This document shows positions 17,813 through 26,817 of a stretch of DNA of 64,000 nt, piece by piece. The DNA lies in assembly GCA_019636385.1 (NCBI GenBank), contig JAHBXT010000001.1, forward strand, positions 434,001 to 498,000, given 5' to 3'. Position 1 is the first letter of the stretch. Each line of letters starts with the position of its first letter. The notes beneath the pieces are model-generated. The model had not been told where the DNA came from, did no database searches, and was given only the letters and a program-made list of their open reading frames with translations. Position numbers and translations under genes: made by a program. The DNA is from Pirellulaceae bacterium. Lineage in GTDB: Bacteria; Planctomycetota; Planctomycetia; Pirellulales; Pirellulaceae.

Positions 17813-18666
17813 CTTCTCATTGTGAGATCCCGATACGATTACCCATCACAACACACCAAGATCTTAATGGACTCACGCAAAAGCGTAAAGTTGCAAGCAC
17901 CGTCTTGGTCAACAGCGTCAGCAAAACCAGGGCATAACGCGTTGTCAGGCTTGAATGCCGATCCAATAACCCACGTCGGACATACTCGCCAGCCGTCGAA
18001 TCGCCCGCCGCAGTCGTCAAGCCACTAGAGGAACGATTCGCCCCTGTCGAGTAATTATACTCTCGGTTGTAGAGGGCTTTATTGGGATTGGTGAGCCAAC
18101 CCCAGCCTCTCGGCGCTTTGAGTCCCAAGCGATGCCGAGTTGATTTGTTTCATCGGGAAGTGGCACATTTCGTCGTTTAGATTAAGCGACGTTTTCCCCA
18201 GCATCGAAAGGTAAGGTTTTCTGTCTCAGTTTTAGGTTCATTTCCTTGCGATGATGGCGAGCCTGGCGAAGCTTCAGCAAGCGATTCGCGTCCACTTCTG
18301 CGGCTTTTCTTCTGGGGAGAAGCTGGGGTGGAGTCGCTGGTGTAGCTGGAAGCGGAAGCATCCGCCGGATAAACCGGCGGCATTGAATCCCGCAGACTCG
18401 CTCAGCGGTTCGTTCGGCTTCCAGCTATTGCACAGCCGCAGGCGCATCCGCTGAACAACCGTCGCCTGGCAACACGGAGGTCTGCTGAGGCAAAAAGCGT
18501 TCAGGCGCGTAGCCAAGGGAATTTAGGCAGAGGTAGGAAGCTCGAAATGACCACCGCCCGCTTCTCGCAAGCTGTTGAGCCGTGTCCCAGGCTCTCCGCG
18601 GCCCCCAAATCACTCTCGCAATCCACCTGTCCCCCGACAGATTGCTGTGTCCCCAGTCGCCCCCCC
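17813..18666. other. Gene-free stretch upstream of the antiporter
   Basis: About 850 bases with only short, overlapping frames that lack ribosome sites and known motifs. A G+C-rich hairpin, CCGCCGG (18362-18368) with CCGGCGG (18374-18380), is not followed by T and may be a small REP-type palindrome. The antiporter promoter should be near 17820-18100, but I could not define it. Confidence 0.45.
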
Positions 18667-18800
18667 GGGAAATTGCGTCATCAACCAGGAGCTTGGTGAC
18701 GACTGAAATCGCGAACCGATGACACGCCGTGTGGACCACCTCACGGCCGGCAAGTAATTAAGATATTGTCCGCCAAGGACCTAATTATGTGCTGGCCGTG
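18667..18800 (+). repeat. 134-bp palindromic repeat, copy B
   Basis: The second copy of the element, in the same orientation as copy A and 2.2 kb away. CACGGCCGGC (18742-18751) pairs with GCTGGCCGTG (18791-18800). Inside, TAATTA/TAATTA and GTCC/GGAC extend the stem, with a seven-base bulge on one side. Immediately after its last base the N-terminal coding remnant of an ISAs1 transposase begins (read on the minus strand), so the repeat end coincides with the truncation point of that gene. Confidence 0.75.
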
Positions 18801-18933
18801 GATAATCGCGCAAATGCAGATCACGATCAGATCAGTCAATTTGCGTTTGCGGTTCTTGGTGTACCTCGGATCGCACAAGCTCTCGAATGTAGTGACTGAC
18901 CAGTCCGACTCGAACCGCTTTTGCAGTGGGCAT
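18801..18933 (-). pseudogene. ISAs1-family transposase, N-terminal remnant
   Basis: On the minus strand from ATG at 18933 the frame reads MPTAKAVRVGLVSH. After a two-base frame change it continues 'FESLCDPRYTKNRKRKLTDL' and 'IVICICAII'. This matches the start of ISAs1/H-repeat transposases, which carry a 'DPR...LxDxxxIxICA' block ahead of the DDE domain. The reading then stops being ISAs1-like exactly where repeat copy B begins (18800). Everything downstream, including the catalytic domain and the far inverted repeat, is missing. Non-functional. Confidence 0.65.
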
Positions 18934-19056
18934 GATCGGCTCTCCAGTAGACCAAGCAGCGACACAGCTTCCACGGCCTTCGCAGAGAAAATCACGTCGC
19001 GCATGCCTATGGTCTACCAAAAAATCAACATCGCGCCAGACTACCCAGGACACCTA

Positions 19057-20090
19057 GAGCAGACCTCAAGTAGTTGTAGCGGCTGTATTCTTCAGGCGAT
19101 ATCCGGCATGGATAATGTAGTTGAGGCATTCCTTCGGATGGAATCGGTCGACCAGTTTGCCAACTGCGTTCCAGAGGGCTTGGACGGTCCGGGTCGCCTC
19201 GCTTCGAATCAGCCACTTTAGTTTACTGTAGAGATTTTCGATCGGGTTCAGGTCGGGCGAGTATGGGGGAAGGTAGCGAACCTCGGCGCCAACCGACTCG
19301 ATGGCTTGACGACTCGGCGACTTTAAAGTGCCGAGAGATTGTCCATGACGACAATGTCTTTTATAGCGAAGCCTCTTTGCAGAACTGCTGTTTTATCCAA
19401 GCCAGAAAAAGACCGAACCGTTCACCGGCCCATCAATGACCAATGGAGATACGATTCCTTCGACTGTAGTCCCATCAATATACCGGTTCTTCAATGGCCG
19501 TGGGGATCATTTCGATGATTCGCTTGCCCGGGAGGGCTCCTACCTCGCAAGCGTGACATTTGTTTTTGCCCAAGTCTCATCCAGAAAGACAAATCGCCTT
19601 GCGTCCAGGTGGGAGACCGAACGACGCCATCGTCGCAGCCGCTTCTCTGCTACATCAGGCCGCTGCTGCTCGGCCGCCGTCAATGTCTTTTTAAATCGAT
19701 AGTTCAAACGACGAACAAAGCGGTCGACGGTTTGATGCGAGATGCAAAGCGGAAGTAATGCCGCGATTTTTGGCCGTTCGATCCGGCTGTTCCTCGACAA
19801 TTCTCACGAGCTCCTCTTCGTGTCCGTGTAGTTTGGGAAGCGGGCCGTGCCTTTGCTCACGAGCACCGATTTGACCTGTTTCAGACGGCGTTGCTTGAGC
19901 CTTCGAATCCAAGCGGTCGACACGTCAAACAATTCCCGGCAACTTCCAATGTTCCTAACCCTGAATCACAGGCCTTGAGTACACGAATTCTCAAATCCAT
20001 CGAATAAGCACGCATTTGGCCACCTCCTTGGGCAAAATGTATTAAAGCAAATCCGCTACATCCGACGCTACATCAATTCGAGGTCTGCTC
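19057..20090 (-). mobile_element. IS630-family insertion sequence, decayed
   Basis: Both ends are present. The left end begins GAGCAGACCTC (19057-19067) and the right end is GAGGTCTGCTC (20080-20090), an 11-bp perfect terminal inverted repeat. Each end is flanked by TA (19055-19056 and 20091-20092), the target duplication expected of IS630/Tc1-type elements. The 1034-bp interior carries one transposase gene on the minus strand, now frameshifted. The element landed inside a toxin-like reading frame, whose upstream part lies at 20093-20495. Confidence 0.88.
19066..20015 (-). pseudogene. IS630-family transposase with several frameshifts
   Basis: The start ATG at 20015 has a strong AAGGAGGTG ribosome site. 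The pieces read, in order: an N-terminal HTH ('MRAYSMDLRIRVLKACDSGL', then 'VSTAWIRRLKQRR'), a middle segment ('HQTVDRFVRRLNYRFKKTLT'), the first catalytic Asp in 'RRFVFLDETWAKTN', the second Asp in a 'VVMDNLS'-type segment, and 'VRYLPPYSPDLNPIENLYSK', which supplies the final Glu. They fall in different frames, with in-frame stops near 19410 and 19550, so the gene is dead although all DDE motifs can still be traced. The C-terminus ends at TGA 19066-19068 just inside the left inverted repeat. Confidence 0.85.
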
Positions 20091-20092
20091 TA

Positions 20093-20495
20093 GTCAGTAT
20101 TCCAGCAGGTGGATTGGTCGCAAACTCTCGCGCTCCCCTTGCGTACTGCATAGCATTGTAGAATTCCGGAAATTCCTTGCCATGCTTTAAGAAATGCTCG
20201 TAAGCATTTTGAACGCCGGTCAATTCTTTTTCGAAGACCAGAGTGGGGACTGTGCAGTCTTGTTCAACTTGCTAAGCGCTGCAGCAGCGGCGACCGCTGG
20301 GCGGCCGGTGGCGGCAGCCATTTTCACAATTTTAACTGAATCTCCAAAGCCCGGGATCGTGGCGATCAGGTTTGTAATTGCATCTTCATAATTACCGCGA
20401 CCCAGCGAGATGCCCGCGTTGGCTAGGTCGAATATTATGCCAAGGCCAGGGGCAAAGCCGCCGACGTCCAGCGCAAGCTGCACGCCATCGAGCAT
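20093..20495 (-). pseudogene. Polymorphic toxin C-terminal region, frameshifted and cut by IS630
   Basis: From ATG at 20495 (with GGTGGA just upstream) the frame encodes a Gly/Ala-rich pre-toxin segment: 'LDVGGFAPGLGIIFDLANAG', 'ISLGRGNYEDAITNLIATIP', 'GFGDSVKIVKMAA'. This is typical of the hydrophobic region before the toxin domain in Rhs-like and other polymorphic toxins. Frame 0 ends at TGA 20220. A different frame continues convincingly as 'ELTGVQNAYEHFLKHGKEFP' and 'EFYNAMQYARGAREFATNPP', ending AGILT at the IS630 target TA. So one frameshift (about 20240-20275) and one insertion have disabled it. The toxin activity class cannot be assigned from the remaining part. No immunity gene is recognisable beside it. 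Confidence 0.6.
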
Positions 20496-20516
20496 CCGCG
20501 TCCACCAGCTACTGGC

Positions 20517-21290
20517 CTATGGTTCTTCCTCGGGCGGGGTTACCGTAGTGGATGAGACAATCTCATACTCGGTCCTGGCATCGGGTCCATAGGTGCCCGA
20601 AACGAATACCAGAGCCTCCGGTGTGCTTAGCTCCAAAGACGGCAGACCACGTTGGTACGACCCGCTGACGTTGACGTGCGGATCACCGAATATTGCAAAA
20701 CTCTGACTGGGTGGCTGGTCTGATGAGATATTAGCGGTGTACGTGTTCTCAGCTGTGTATTGGGTATACAGGTGATCGTAGCCGCCATTGATCGACCAAT
20801 CTTGGAGCGTGGCCGCGCGGTAGTAGACCTTGTGTTTCTTGCCCAGTGCAGCCCCACCGTTCCACACAGGCTGGTCATCGACCAACGTACCCGATGCGCC
20901 AAATTGTTGTTTGCTGCGCGCTTCGTGGACTTCGGTGTGTGTGATGTTGGTCGTCTTGTACCAGCTGGGATACTCATGGCGGATATGCGTCATTGTGTCT
21001 TCGATGAACCAGCCTGCACCGGGGGCATCGGCTGTTAATTGGCCGCTGGCCTGCGCCGGATCGTCAGCTTGGGCTGAGGCCGAGCCGTGGCCGTGGCCCT
21101 GATCGACCAGCTTGCACTTGAAGGTCAATCTGGTGACACCGTTGGTGGTGATCGTGCCATCCCCATCGCTGAGCACCCCGTGATCGAACCGCTCGGCGAT
21201 GATCTCTTCCACGTCCTGACCCGACGCATGGCTGTGGCTAGCATGCTGAGCGGTGCCATCTGCGTTGGGCTGAGCACGCAAATGCGTCAT
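20517..21290 (-). CDS. Hypothetical protein, probably truncated at its 5' end
   Basis: 257 residues if started at ATG 21290. It is probably a fragment, because its first codons are the sequence ATGACGCATT that begins repeat fragment C, and the open frame upstream consists of repeat-derived sequence. The body looks like true coding sequence: 'GWFIEDTMTHIRHEYPSWYK', 'HKVYYRAATLQDWSINGGYD', 'SFAIFGDPHVNVSGSYQRGL'. It is His/Ser/Gln-rich near the N-terminus and ends with an acidic PPEEEP tail. No known family was recognised. It lies directly upstream of the pre-toxin fragment, so it may be the remaining core of the same secreted or Rhs-like locus. Confidence 0.45.
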   Translation of the reverse strand: MTHLRAQPNADGTAQHASHSHASGQDVEEIIAERFDHGVLSDGDGTITTNGVTRLTFKCKLVDQGHGHGSASAQADDPAQASGQLTADAPGAGWFIEDTMTHIRHEYPSWYKTTNITHTEVHEARSKQQFGASGTLVDDQPVWNGGAALGKKHKVYYRAATLQDWSINGGYDHLYTQYTAENTYTANISSDQPPSQSFAIFGDPHVNVSGSYQRGLPSLELSTPEALVFVSGTYGPDARTEYEIVSSTTVTPPEEEP

Positions 21291-21311
21291 CAACCAAGAG
21301 CTTGTTGGTGA
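21281..21311 (+). repeat. Fragment C of the 134-bp repeat
   Basis: The bases from AATGCGTCATCAACCAAGAG to the following GGTGA match the left part of repeat copy B (18670-18698) closely, with a two-base insertion. The rest of the element, including the palindrome, is absent. It marks the right margin of the accessory region, upstream of ppk2. Confidence 0.5.
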
Positions 21312-21499
21312 GGGGTGAGGCGATGAGATTGGAGGGGAGGAATTGGTGTGGGGTGAAGTACTTCTGTACGCGGAAACGGAACGATCCACCCGACAGACCG
21401 GATGGCCCTGGGCCTTTGGCGGTACATTATAGGCAAGGTCGTTGCCCAATACTTCACGTTTGGCGCGGTGTCTCGCTGCAAAGCAGAGGGGCTGCAGTT

Positions 21500-22450
21500 A
21501 TGATTGTAGATGACCGATGCGAGGACAACACTGCAACAGAAGGAGAGCACATCGTGCCGTCAAACCATCGTTTCCAAGCCGACGACTTCTTGGTTGTCCC
21601 TAATAAGAAATTGGACTTGGCCAAGCGGTCCACGAAAGCTGGCAAGGAACTGGACGAGAAACAACTCGCCGACGAAGCACTGGCGGCAGATGTCTCAGAT
21701 TTACAGTTGCAGCAACAGTTGTTGTTTGCCAACCGAACACACGGATTGCTGATCATTATTCAGGGCATGGATACTTCCGGCAAGGACGGCGTGATTCGAC
21801 ACGTCATGGGAGCGATCAATCCGCAAGGATGCCGTGTGTTTTCGTTTGGTCCTCCGACAGCCATCGAACAGCGGCATCATTTCCTGTGGCGCCCTGGCCC
21901 TTGCCTGCCAGAAAAGGGCATGATCAGCTTATTCAATCGTTCGTACTACGAAGAGACTCTCGTGGTACGCGTGCATCCGCAATTCCTAGAGCCTCAAAGA
22001 ATTCCTGGGCTACATATTTCCAAGCCCAAGGCGCTGAACAAACTGTGGACTCGTCGTTTCAAGGAGATTCGCACCTTCGAGCGCTCGCTGGTGAACAACG
22101 GCATTTTGGTACTCAAATTCTTTCTACATATTTCCCACAGCGAACAGCGCGAGCGACTGCTAGCGCGGCTGCGTGAACCAGACAAGCACTGGAAGTTCAA
22201 TGCCGGTGACTTGGCAGAGCGAAAATTGTGGTCTGAATACCAGCGGGCCTATCAGCAGTGTATGCAGGAAACCAGTACGCGTTTGGCACCTTGGTTTGTC
22301 ATACCAGCCGATAACAAGTGGTATGCTCGGGGTGTCATCGCCGATTTGGTGGCGGCGCGACTAGAGCGGTTGAAGATGAAGTTCCCCGAAGTATCCGAAC
22401 CGGAACTGGCGAGATTCCCAGGCTACATTCAACAGTTGGAGCAAGAGTAG
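21500..22450 (+). CDS. ppk2: Polyphosphate kinase 2 family protein
   Basis: 316 residues from ATG 21500, which has AGAGGGG eight bases upstream; the frame is open further back into repeat sequence and is not needed. PPK2 enzymes transfer phosphate between polyphosphate and nucleotides in the cytosol. The Walker A motif 'GMDTSGKDGVIRHVMGAINP' and the Walker B/lid region 'SLFNRSYYEETLVVRVHP' are intact, followed by 'FFLHISHSEQRERLLAR' and 'WFVIPADNKWYAR'. These match the polyphosphate:nucleotide phosphotransferase subgroup that phosphorylates AMP/ADP or GDP; the exact nucleotide preference cannot be read from the sequence. It is convergent with the following large gene, with one base between them. 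Confidence 0.93.
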   Translation: MIVDDRCEDNTATEGEHIVPSNHRFQADDFLVVPNKKLDLAKRSTKAGKELDEKQLADEALAADVSDLQLQQQLLFANRTHGLLIIIQGMDTSGKDGVIRHVMGAINPQGCRVFSFGPPTAIEQRHHFLWRPGPCLPEKGMISLFNRSYYEETLVVRVHPQFLEPQRIPGLHISKPKALNKLWTRRFKEIRTFERSLVNNGILVLKFFLHISHSEQRERLLARLREPDKHWKFNAGDLAERKLWSEYQRAYQQCMQETSTRLAPWFVIPADNKWYARGVIADLVAARLERLKMKFPEVSEPELARFPGYIQQLEQE

Positions 22451-22451
22451 T

Positions 22452-25400
22452 TTATCGGCGCCAGCGGTCCAGCCAGCCATCGCGCCACTGTTGGATCGGT
22501 GACTTGGTGCGATTCCACTGGGCAGGATTTTTCGGCGGCTCGGCGTTGGGCTGCGCCAGCGCCATGTGCACTGCAAGCGACTGTTCCAGGTCCAGCAGAT
22601 AGTGATTCCATGGACTTTGCAGAAGCTTGGCTGCAGGATACGGATCGTTCTCGGCCAATTTCTGCTTGATGACTAGAAGCTGTCCGCGCAGGTAGTTGCG
22701 TTCATCGGGGTGCAGCCAAGTCTGTACGACTTCGACGTCATCGACCCAAATTTTCCCGGGACCAATCAAGTCAATAGCGACTTGCAACTCCTTCAATTCA
22801 TCGACTGGCAGATCGGCAACTTGAAGCTCAGCAGGTCGGCGGCCCCAGTCATTTGCCAGTGGCCGCGCAGGATTGCCTTCCGTACCTCCAAAGTAACTAC
22901 TGTGTTCATAACGCTGGCCGTTCTTCAGCCGTCCCACCAATCCCAGACGGACCAGTGGCTGACGATTATCTGCTGCCGACATTCGCAACCAGGCACGCAC
23001 TGCCAACCTGCCGGTTTCTGGCAATTCAATCGGCTCGCTCTGAATCCAGGCGGCTACCTGACCCGAATTATTGTTCTGGATGGACAACGAACTGGATCCG
23101 GAATGTGGCAGCTCGCTCTCTTGCTGGATTATGGTGTTGGGTAGTGTCGATACATTCCAGCCGACGGGACGGTTCGCAGCATTCCAATGCTCGAAGGAAC
23201 CTCCTAGTTTGAACAGCAGTTTCTGTTGTGACGGATCAGTAGCCATGACCAACAATTTTTCAAAATTCTCGATGTCCTGAGATGTTGCCGCTAAGGCTTC
23301 GCTCGAAAACATGTACTCTGCGGACTGAATGTGCACATCCTGCCCGATTCGACTCCAGCCCAACATATCGTAGGCCGGGACTTGAATCTTCATACTGCGA
23401 TTGTTTAAATCTAGCGGCTGGAAATCTCGCTGGCCCAGGATTTCCCAATCGGCCTGAGTGTCCTCGGCGAATACGATGGTTACGGTAGCGTTCAGCGGTG
23501 AGGTATTCAAAATGGACAAATACCAGCGTTCATCAGCTGTACCGGTGCGAATGCGGATCGGGGCATCGCTTGCCAGCACTCTTGGATCGCGCATAATGGT
23601 CGCGGGCAGCGACTTGAAGGTTGTTAACAGCGGAGACAATTCCGCCTCGGTGCACCAAATCGGATGCCAGCCACCAAAGGCCAGCATCCGCAAGTCGGTT
23701 CGAGCAAGCTGCTCAATCAAAGCCTGCCGTGCGTGTCGGCCATGCTGTGTGTATTCCGGATAAATCCGCAACTCACGATCGGATTCAGATGCCGATTCCT
23801 TGCCCGGGCTGGACAGTCGTTGAAGCCGTGGCTGATGCGTGACAAACGCCGCCTGAATTGGCGTTTGAACTAATTCGACAGCTTGATCAGCGCCCAAGTT
23901 CTTCCCCCAATTCTTGGCGGCCATGGACTTCCACGAATCCCGAGTCGCTCCCTGAACAACTACCAACCCGTCGACTTCTGACAATGTAATTAAGTCGAGT
24001 CCGTGGTTAAGTAGGATTTGCTGAGGATTGCGAGCCGTCAAATCGGATGCAAACGATTCTGTCATCGCCACATCGGAGTTGGTCAAGGGTAATACATTTA
24101 GGTACAAGTTCGATCGCGGCTGTGCCGAGCGCACGATTTCAGCCAGTTGTCGATAGAATTCAGTCATGCGCTGCGCTCTCCATGTCAGATAGCCCAGACG
24201 CGCCGGTCCCTGCAACAGTTGCTCGCGCTGCGCGACGTCACGCGGTAGCGTGACCGACGTATCGGATGTGAAATCGCGCATCAGTCCTGGGCTATAACCC
24301 CAACGCTGACCGGCGAAGACCAGTTGCGATTCCTCATCTAACCGTAAAGAGATTCCGGCGAAGCTGCGGTGGTGGCCATATCGCTGAGCAATCTCTTGCA
24401 AAGAAGCACTAATCGTTGACTGAACTAGTTTGTGGGCCGGATTCAAATGGCTTGGCAATGCGGTAAACGCTAGATTGCGCTGATGGAATTGGCCTTGGAT
24501 GTCCGCCTGAAATAGTTCGGCATCAGCTTGGCTTGCCACAGAAGGCACTTGCAGACCTCGCGACAAATCAACTTCCAATATCATGCTTAACCCGGTACGA
24601 TCCATGTGCCGCAGAATCAATTCAACGACATCATGAACATCGGGCGATCGCCCGTCTGCAAAGAAGGTCGCTTTATCAATTAGGTGTAGACCCACTTGCG
24701 ATTTCAGCGGCATCAACGAGCCTTCGGCGGACAGCGCTGACAATACGAGCGTGTCGGCCCCAGCAAGTTGCAAACTGTGAACAAGTCGCTGAGCAACCGC
24801 CAACCAGGTTTCCCAGGTTTCTAGTGGCGGCTGATTCGCGGAATCACGTTGTCGAGGTGCTGCGAAGCAATCAGCCAACAACGGTTGATCCAGATACATG
24901 CCGACGCTACGCGGCACGCAATACGAAGTGCTCCTGGAGGATACACCTTGCCTGTCTGCGGTAGGTGAATCAACAGATGCCAAACGATCGCCGATATTTC
25001 CGGGCGATTCAGTCGAACTCACCAGCTCAGCCGTTTCCAGCAACAGTTTGCCAACCGATGCGGCCGAATGGCGACTGACGTTTGCCAGCACGATCGAAAT
25101 CGACTCCGCCTCAGGCCAAAATATCAGATCGTGAGTCAAACTGCCTTCGACCGACTGTCGGTCGCCTACTTCGATCACAACAGTTGATTGCGGTACTGGG
25201 CCTGTCGACCATTCTGGGCGCTGGTCGTGAATAGATACATTCAGCGTCGTACCTGTATCCGTGGGAACTTCAATTCTCAAGCGATGTGGCTGTCCCGCCT
25301 GAAGCCCGGACAATGGCAGCGCCAACCATCCCTCAGGGCCAATCGTAGCGCACTTGGAAGATTGATTCGTTGTTGACGGAGCGATCGAGTAGTAGTCTCG

Positions 25401-26489
25401 AGTCCCAATATTACCGACGCGGGTCACGTTACCCAAATTGCTTACCGGTCGACTGTGCGGCAATAATCTATTCCACTGCTCCGGTAGATTGCGCTCGGAG
25501 AGCTTCAGCAAATCGGAGATTTCCGAAGTGGTCTGATGGCGAGCTTGTGTGGCAAAGGTAGCCAGCCACGAAAAACTGCCCGGGCGGGCGGCAACCGCAG
25601 TATCAATTGCCAATTGCGGCTTCCAGCCGCTGATCGTCGGAATTGCAGCGCTGTCGTCCAGCGCTACAATATCAACACTTCGAGCCAGCAGCGGCTTGAC
25701 TGACATCCAATTGCTGAGCAGATTAGGACGGACCAACTGCAGAGCCAGTTTATGTGCACCTTCCTTAGCCGGAATCTTGACTTCCAATTTTGTGGCCGTG
25801 AAATCCCCGTCAGCATCGACGCGGACCTTGGCAGTTGACACTGGCAAAGTACTCCGCCCACCGGCCCAGTGCGCGGTCAGGACGTAGTCTCCCTCAGCCA
25901 GTCCAGTACGAAGTCCTGCCACTTGCATGGTCCAAGTGTCGTTACAGTCAAATACCGTGTGTGCGCGCAGGTCATTCACGCGAACCCGATCATGAATGGG
26001 GCGTTCCAGAGCCAGCCGATTTCCTTGTTCGTCCAACGCTTGAGTCTTCATTTGCTGCTGAAGTTCATCGAGCCCAAACTCGCACTGCGTCCATTGGTCT
26101 GTGCCCGGGTTTCGCAGTTTGAACACCAGCCGACTGGACAGTGGTCCGCGAATGCGAATATCCACTCCACCAAAGGTGGTATCGCCGTGAGGTCGCAGGT
26201 GAATTGTGGTTGAATCGGTTTGCTGCAGCATTTCCCAGCAGCGTTGCTGCATTCCCAAATTGCGGACGATCTGAATGGTTCCGCCACCGACCAGCGAAAT
26301 GCTGCCTTCGTAACCGCGTGCCACTGAGCCTCCCCAGACGCAGCGAAGTTCATGCTGTTGGCCATCGACGATTGGCAAGTTGCCGGCCGATTGTGCCCGA
26401 CAGGGCGAATCGTATAGCAGCGGCATCCCGAGGCAACATAAAATTGCCAGGAATTGCGAAGTCGGCGTTGTTGACCGGAGTCTGAACAT
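22452..26489 (-). CDS. Large secreted protein of unknown function, possible glycosidase-like barrel
   Basis: About 1345 residues from ATG 26489 (the frame is open to TTG 26501). A signal peptide (MFRLRSTTPTSQFLAILCCL...CRAQS) indicates export. Residues 30-520 are beta-rich and contain several jellyroll-like segments. The middle (about 560-1000) has features of a TIM-barrel glycosidase or family-10-like hydrolase: 'ADTLVLSALSAEGS', 'RTGLSMILEVDLSRG', 'FAGISLRLDEES', 'YLTWRAQRMTEFYRQLAEIV'. The C-terminal third resembles a carbohydrate-binding domain ('WIQSEPIELPETGRLAVRAW', 'DLIGPGKIWVDDVEV'). I cannot point to confirmed catalytic residues. Its 3' end nearly abuts convergent ppk2. Confidence 0.7.
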   Translation of the reverse strand: MFRLRSTTPTSQFLAILCCLGMPLLYDSPCRAQSAGNLPIVDGQQHELRCVWGGSVARGYEGSISLVGGGTIQIVRNLGMQQRCWEMLQQTDSTTIHLRPHGDTTFGGVDIRIRGPLSSRLVFKLRNPGTDQWTQCEFGLDELQQQMKTQALDEQGNRLALERPIHDRVRVNDLRAHTVFDCNDTWTMQVAGLRTGLAEGDYVLTAHWAGGRSTLPVSTAKVRVDADGDFTATKLEVKIPAKEGAHKLALQLVRPNLLSNWMSVKPLLARSVDIVALDDSAAIPTISGWKPQLAIDTAVAARPGSFSWLATFATQARHQTTSEISDLLKLSERNLPEQWNRLLPHSRPVSNLGNVTRVGNIGTRDYYSIAPSTTNQSSKCATIGPEGWLALPLSGLQAGQPHRLRIEVPTDTGTTLNVSIHDQRPEWSTGPVPQSTVVIEVGDRQSVEGSLTHDLIFWPEAESISIVLANVSRHSAASVGKLLLETAELVSSTESPGNIGDRLASVDSPTADRQGVSSRSTSYCVPRSVGMYLDQPLLADCFAAPRQRDSANQPPLETWETWLAVAQRLVHSLQLAGADTLVLSALSAEGSLMPLKSQVGLHLIDKATFFADGRSPDVHDVVELILRHMDRTGLSMILEVDLSRGLQVPSVASQADAELFQADIQGQFHQRNLAFTALPSHLNPAHKLVQSTISASLQEIAQRYGHHRSFAGISLRLDEESQLVFAGQRWGYSPGLMRDFTSDTSVTLPRDVAQREQLLQGPARLGYLTWRAQRMTEFYRQLAEIVRSAQPRSNLYLNVLPLTNSDVAMTESFASDLTARNPQQILLNHGLDLITLSEVDGLVVVQGATRDSWKSMAAKNWGKNLGADQAVELVQTPIQAAFVTHQPRLQRLSSPGKESASESDRELRIYPEYTQHGRHARQALIEQLARTDLRMLAFGGWHPIWCTEAELSPLLTTFKSLPATIMRDPRVLASDAPIRIRTGTADERWYLSILNTSPLNATVTIVFAEDTQADWEILGQRDFQPLDLNNRSMKIQVPAYDMLGWSRIGQDVHIQSAEYMFSSEALAATSQDIENFEKLLVMATDPSQQKLLFKLGGSFEHWNAANRPVGWNVSTLPNTIIQQESELPHSGSSSLSIQNNNSGQVAAWIQSEPIELPETGRLAVRAWLRMSAADNRQPLVRLGLVGRLKNGQRYEHSSYFGGTEGNPARPLANDWGRRPAELQVADLPVDELKELQVAIDLIGPGKIWVDDVEVVQTWLHPDERNYLRGQLLVIKQKLAENDPYPAAKLLQSPWNHYLLDLEQSLAVHMALAQPNAEPPKNPAQWNRTKSPIQQWRDGWLDRWRR

Positions 26490-26817
26490 GGTCTTAAGCA
26501 AAGGGCTCTTACAATCGGTCGCTATAAATTACGGGTGCGCTGGGGCGGACTGTCGATGACTTGGGCCAACTGGTTGTCCACAGGACGCGCGCCCGTCCCC
26601 CCACAAATTGACGCTTGTAGCAGATTCTTCAGTCGTTTCCCACAGCGAAAATTCACTCAATGCTAGCGGCCAAGCAGATGGGATTTCTGTCTTGTGATGG
26701 GGTGCTGGTTCGAGTAATTATCCACCGCATACCGTTGGTCGCGACCGGACTGCGCCCGGTTCGGCCTATTCCAACGATTGTCCTCAAACGCCATTGTTCA
26801 TCGCTGGTGCGAGCTTG
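26490..26817. other. Divergent intergenic region
   Basis: The gap lies between the divergent large secreted protein and BamA-like POTRA genes. A TATAAAT at 26522-26528 could be part of a promoter, but no matched -35 box is clear. No gene or hairpin of note was found. Confidence 0.4.

Noticed and set aside
17817..18128. 103-codon minus-strand ORF upstream of the antiporter
   Set aside because: It has no ribosome site and no family resemblance; it most likely covers the antiporter promoter region.
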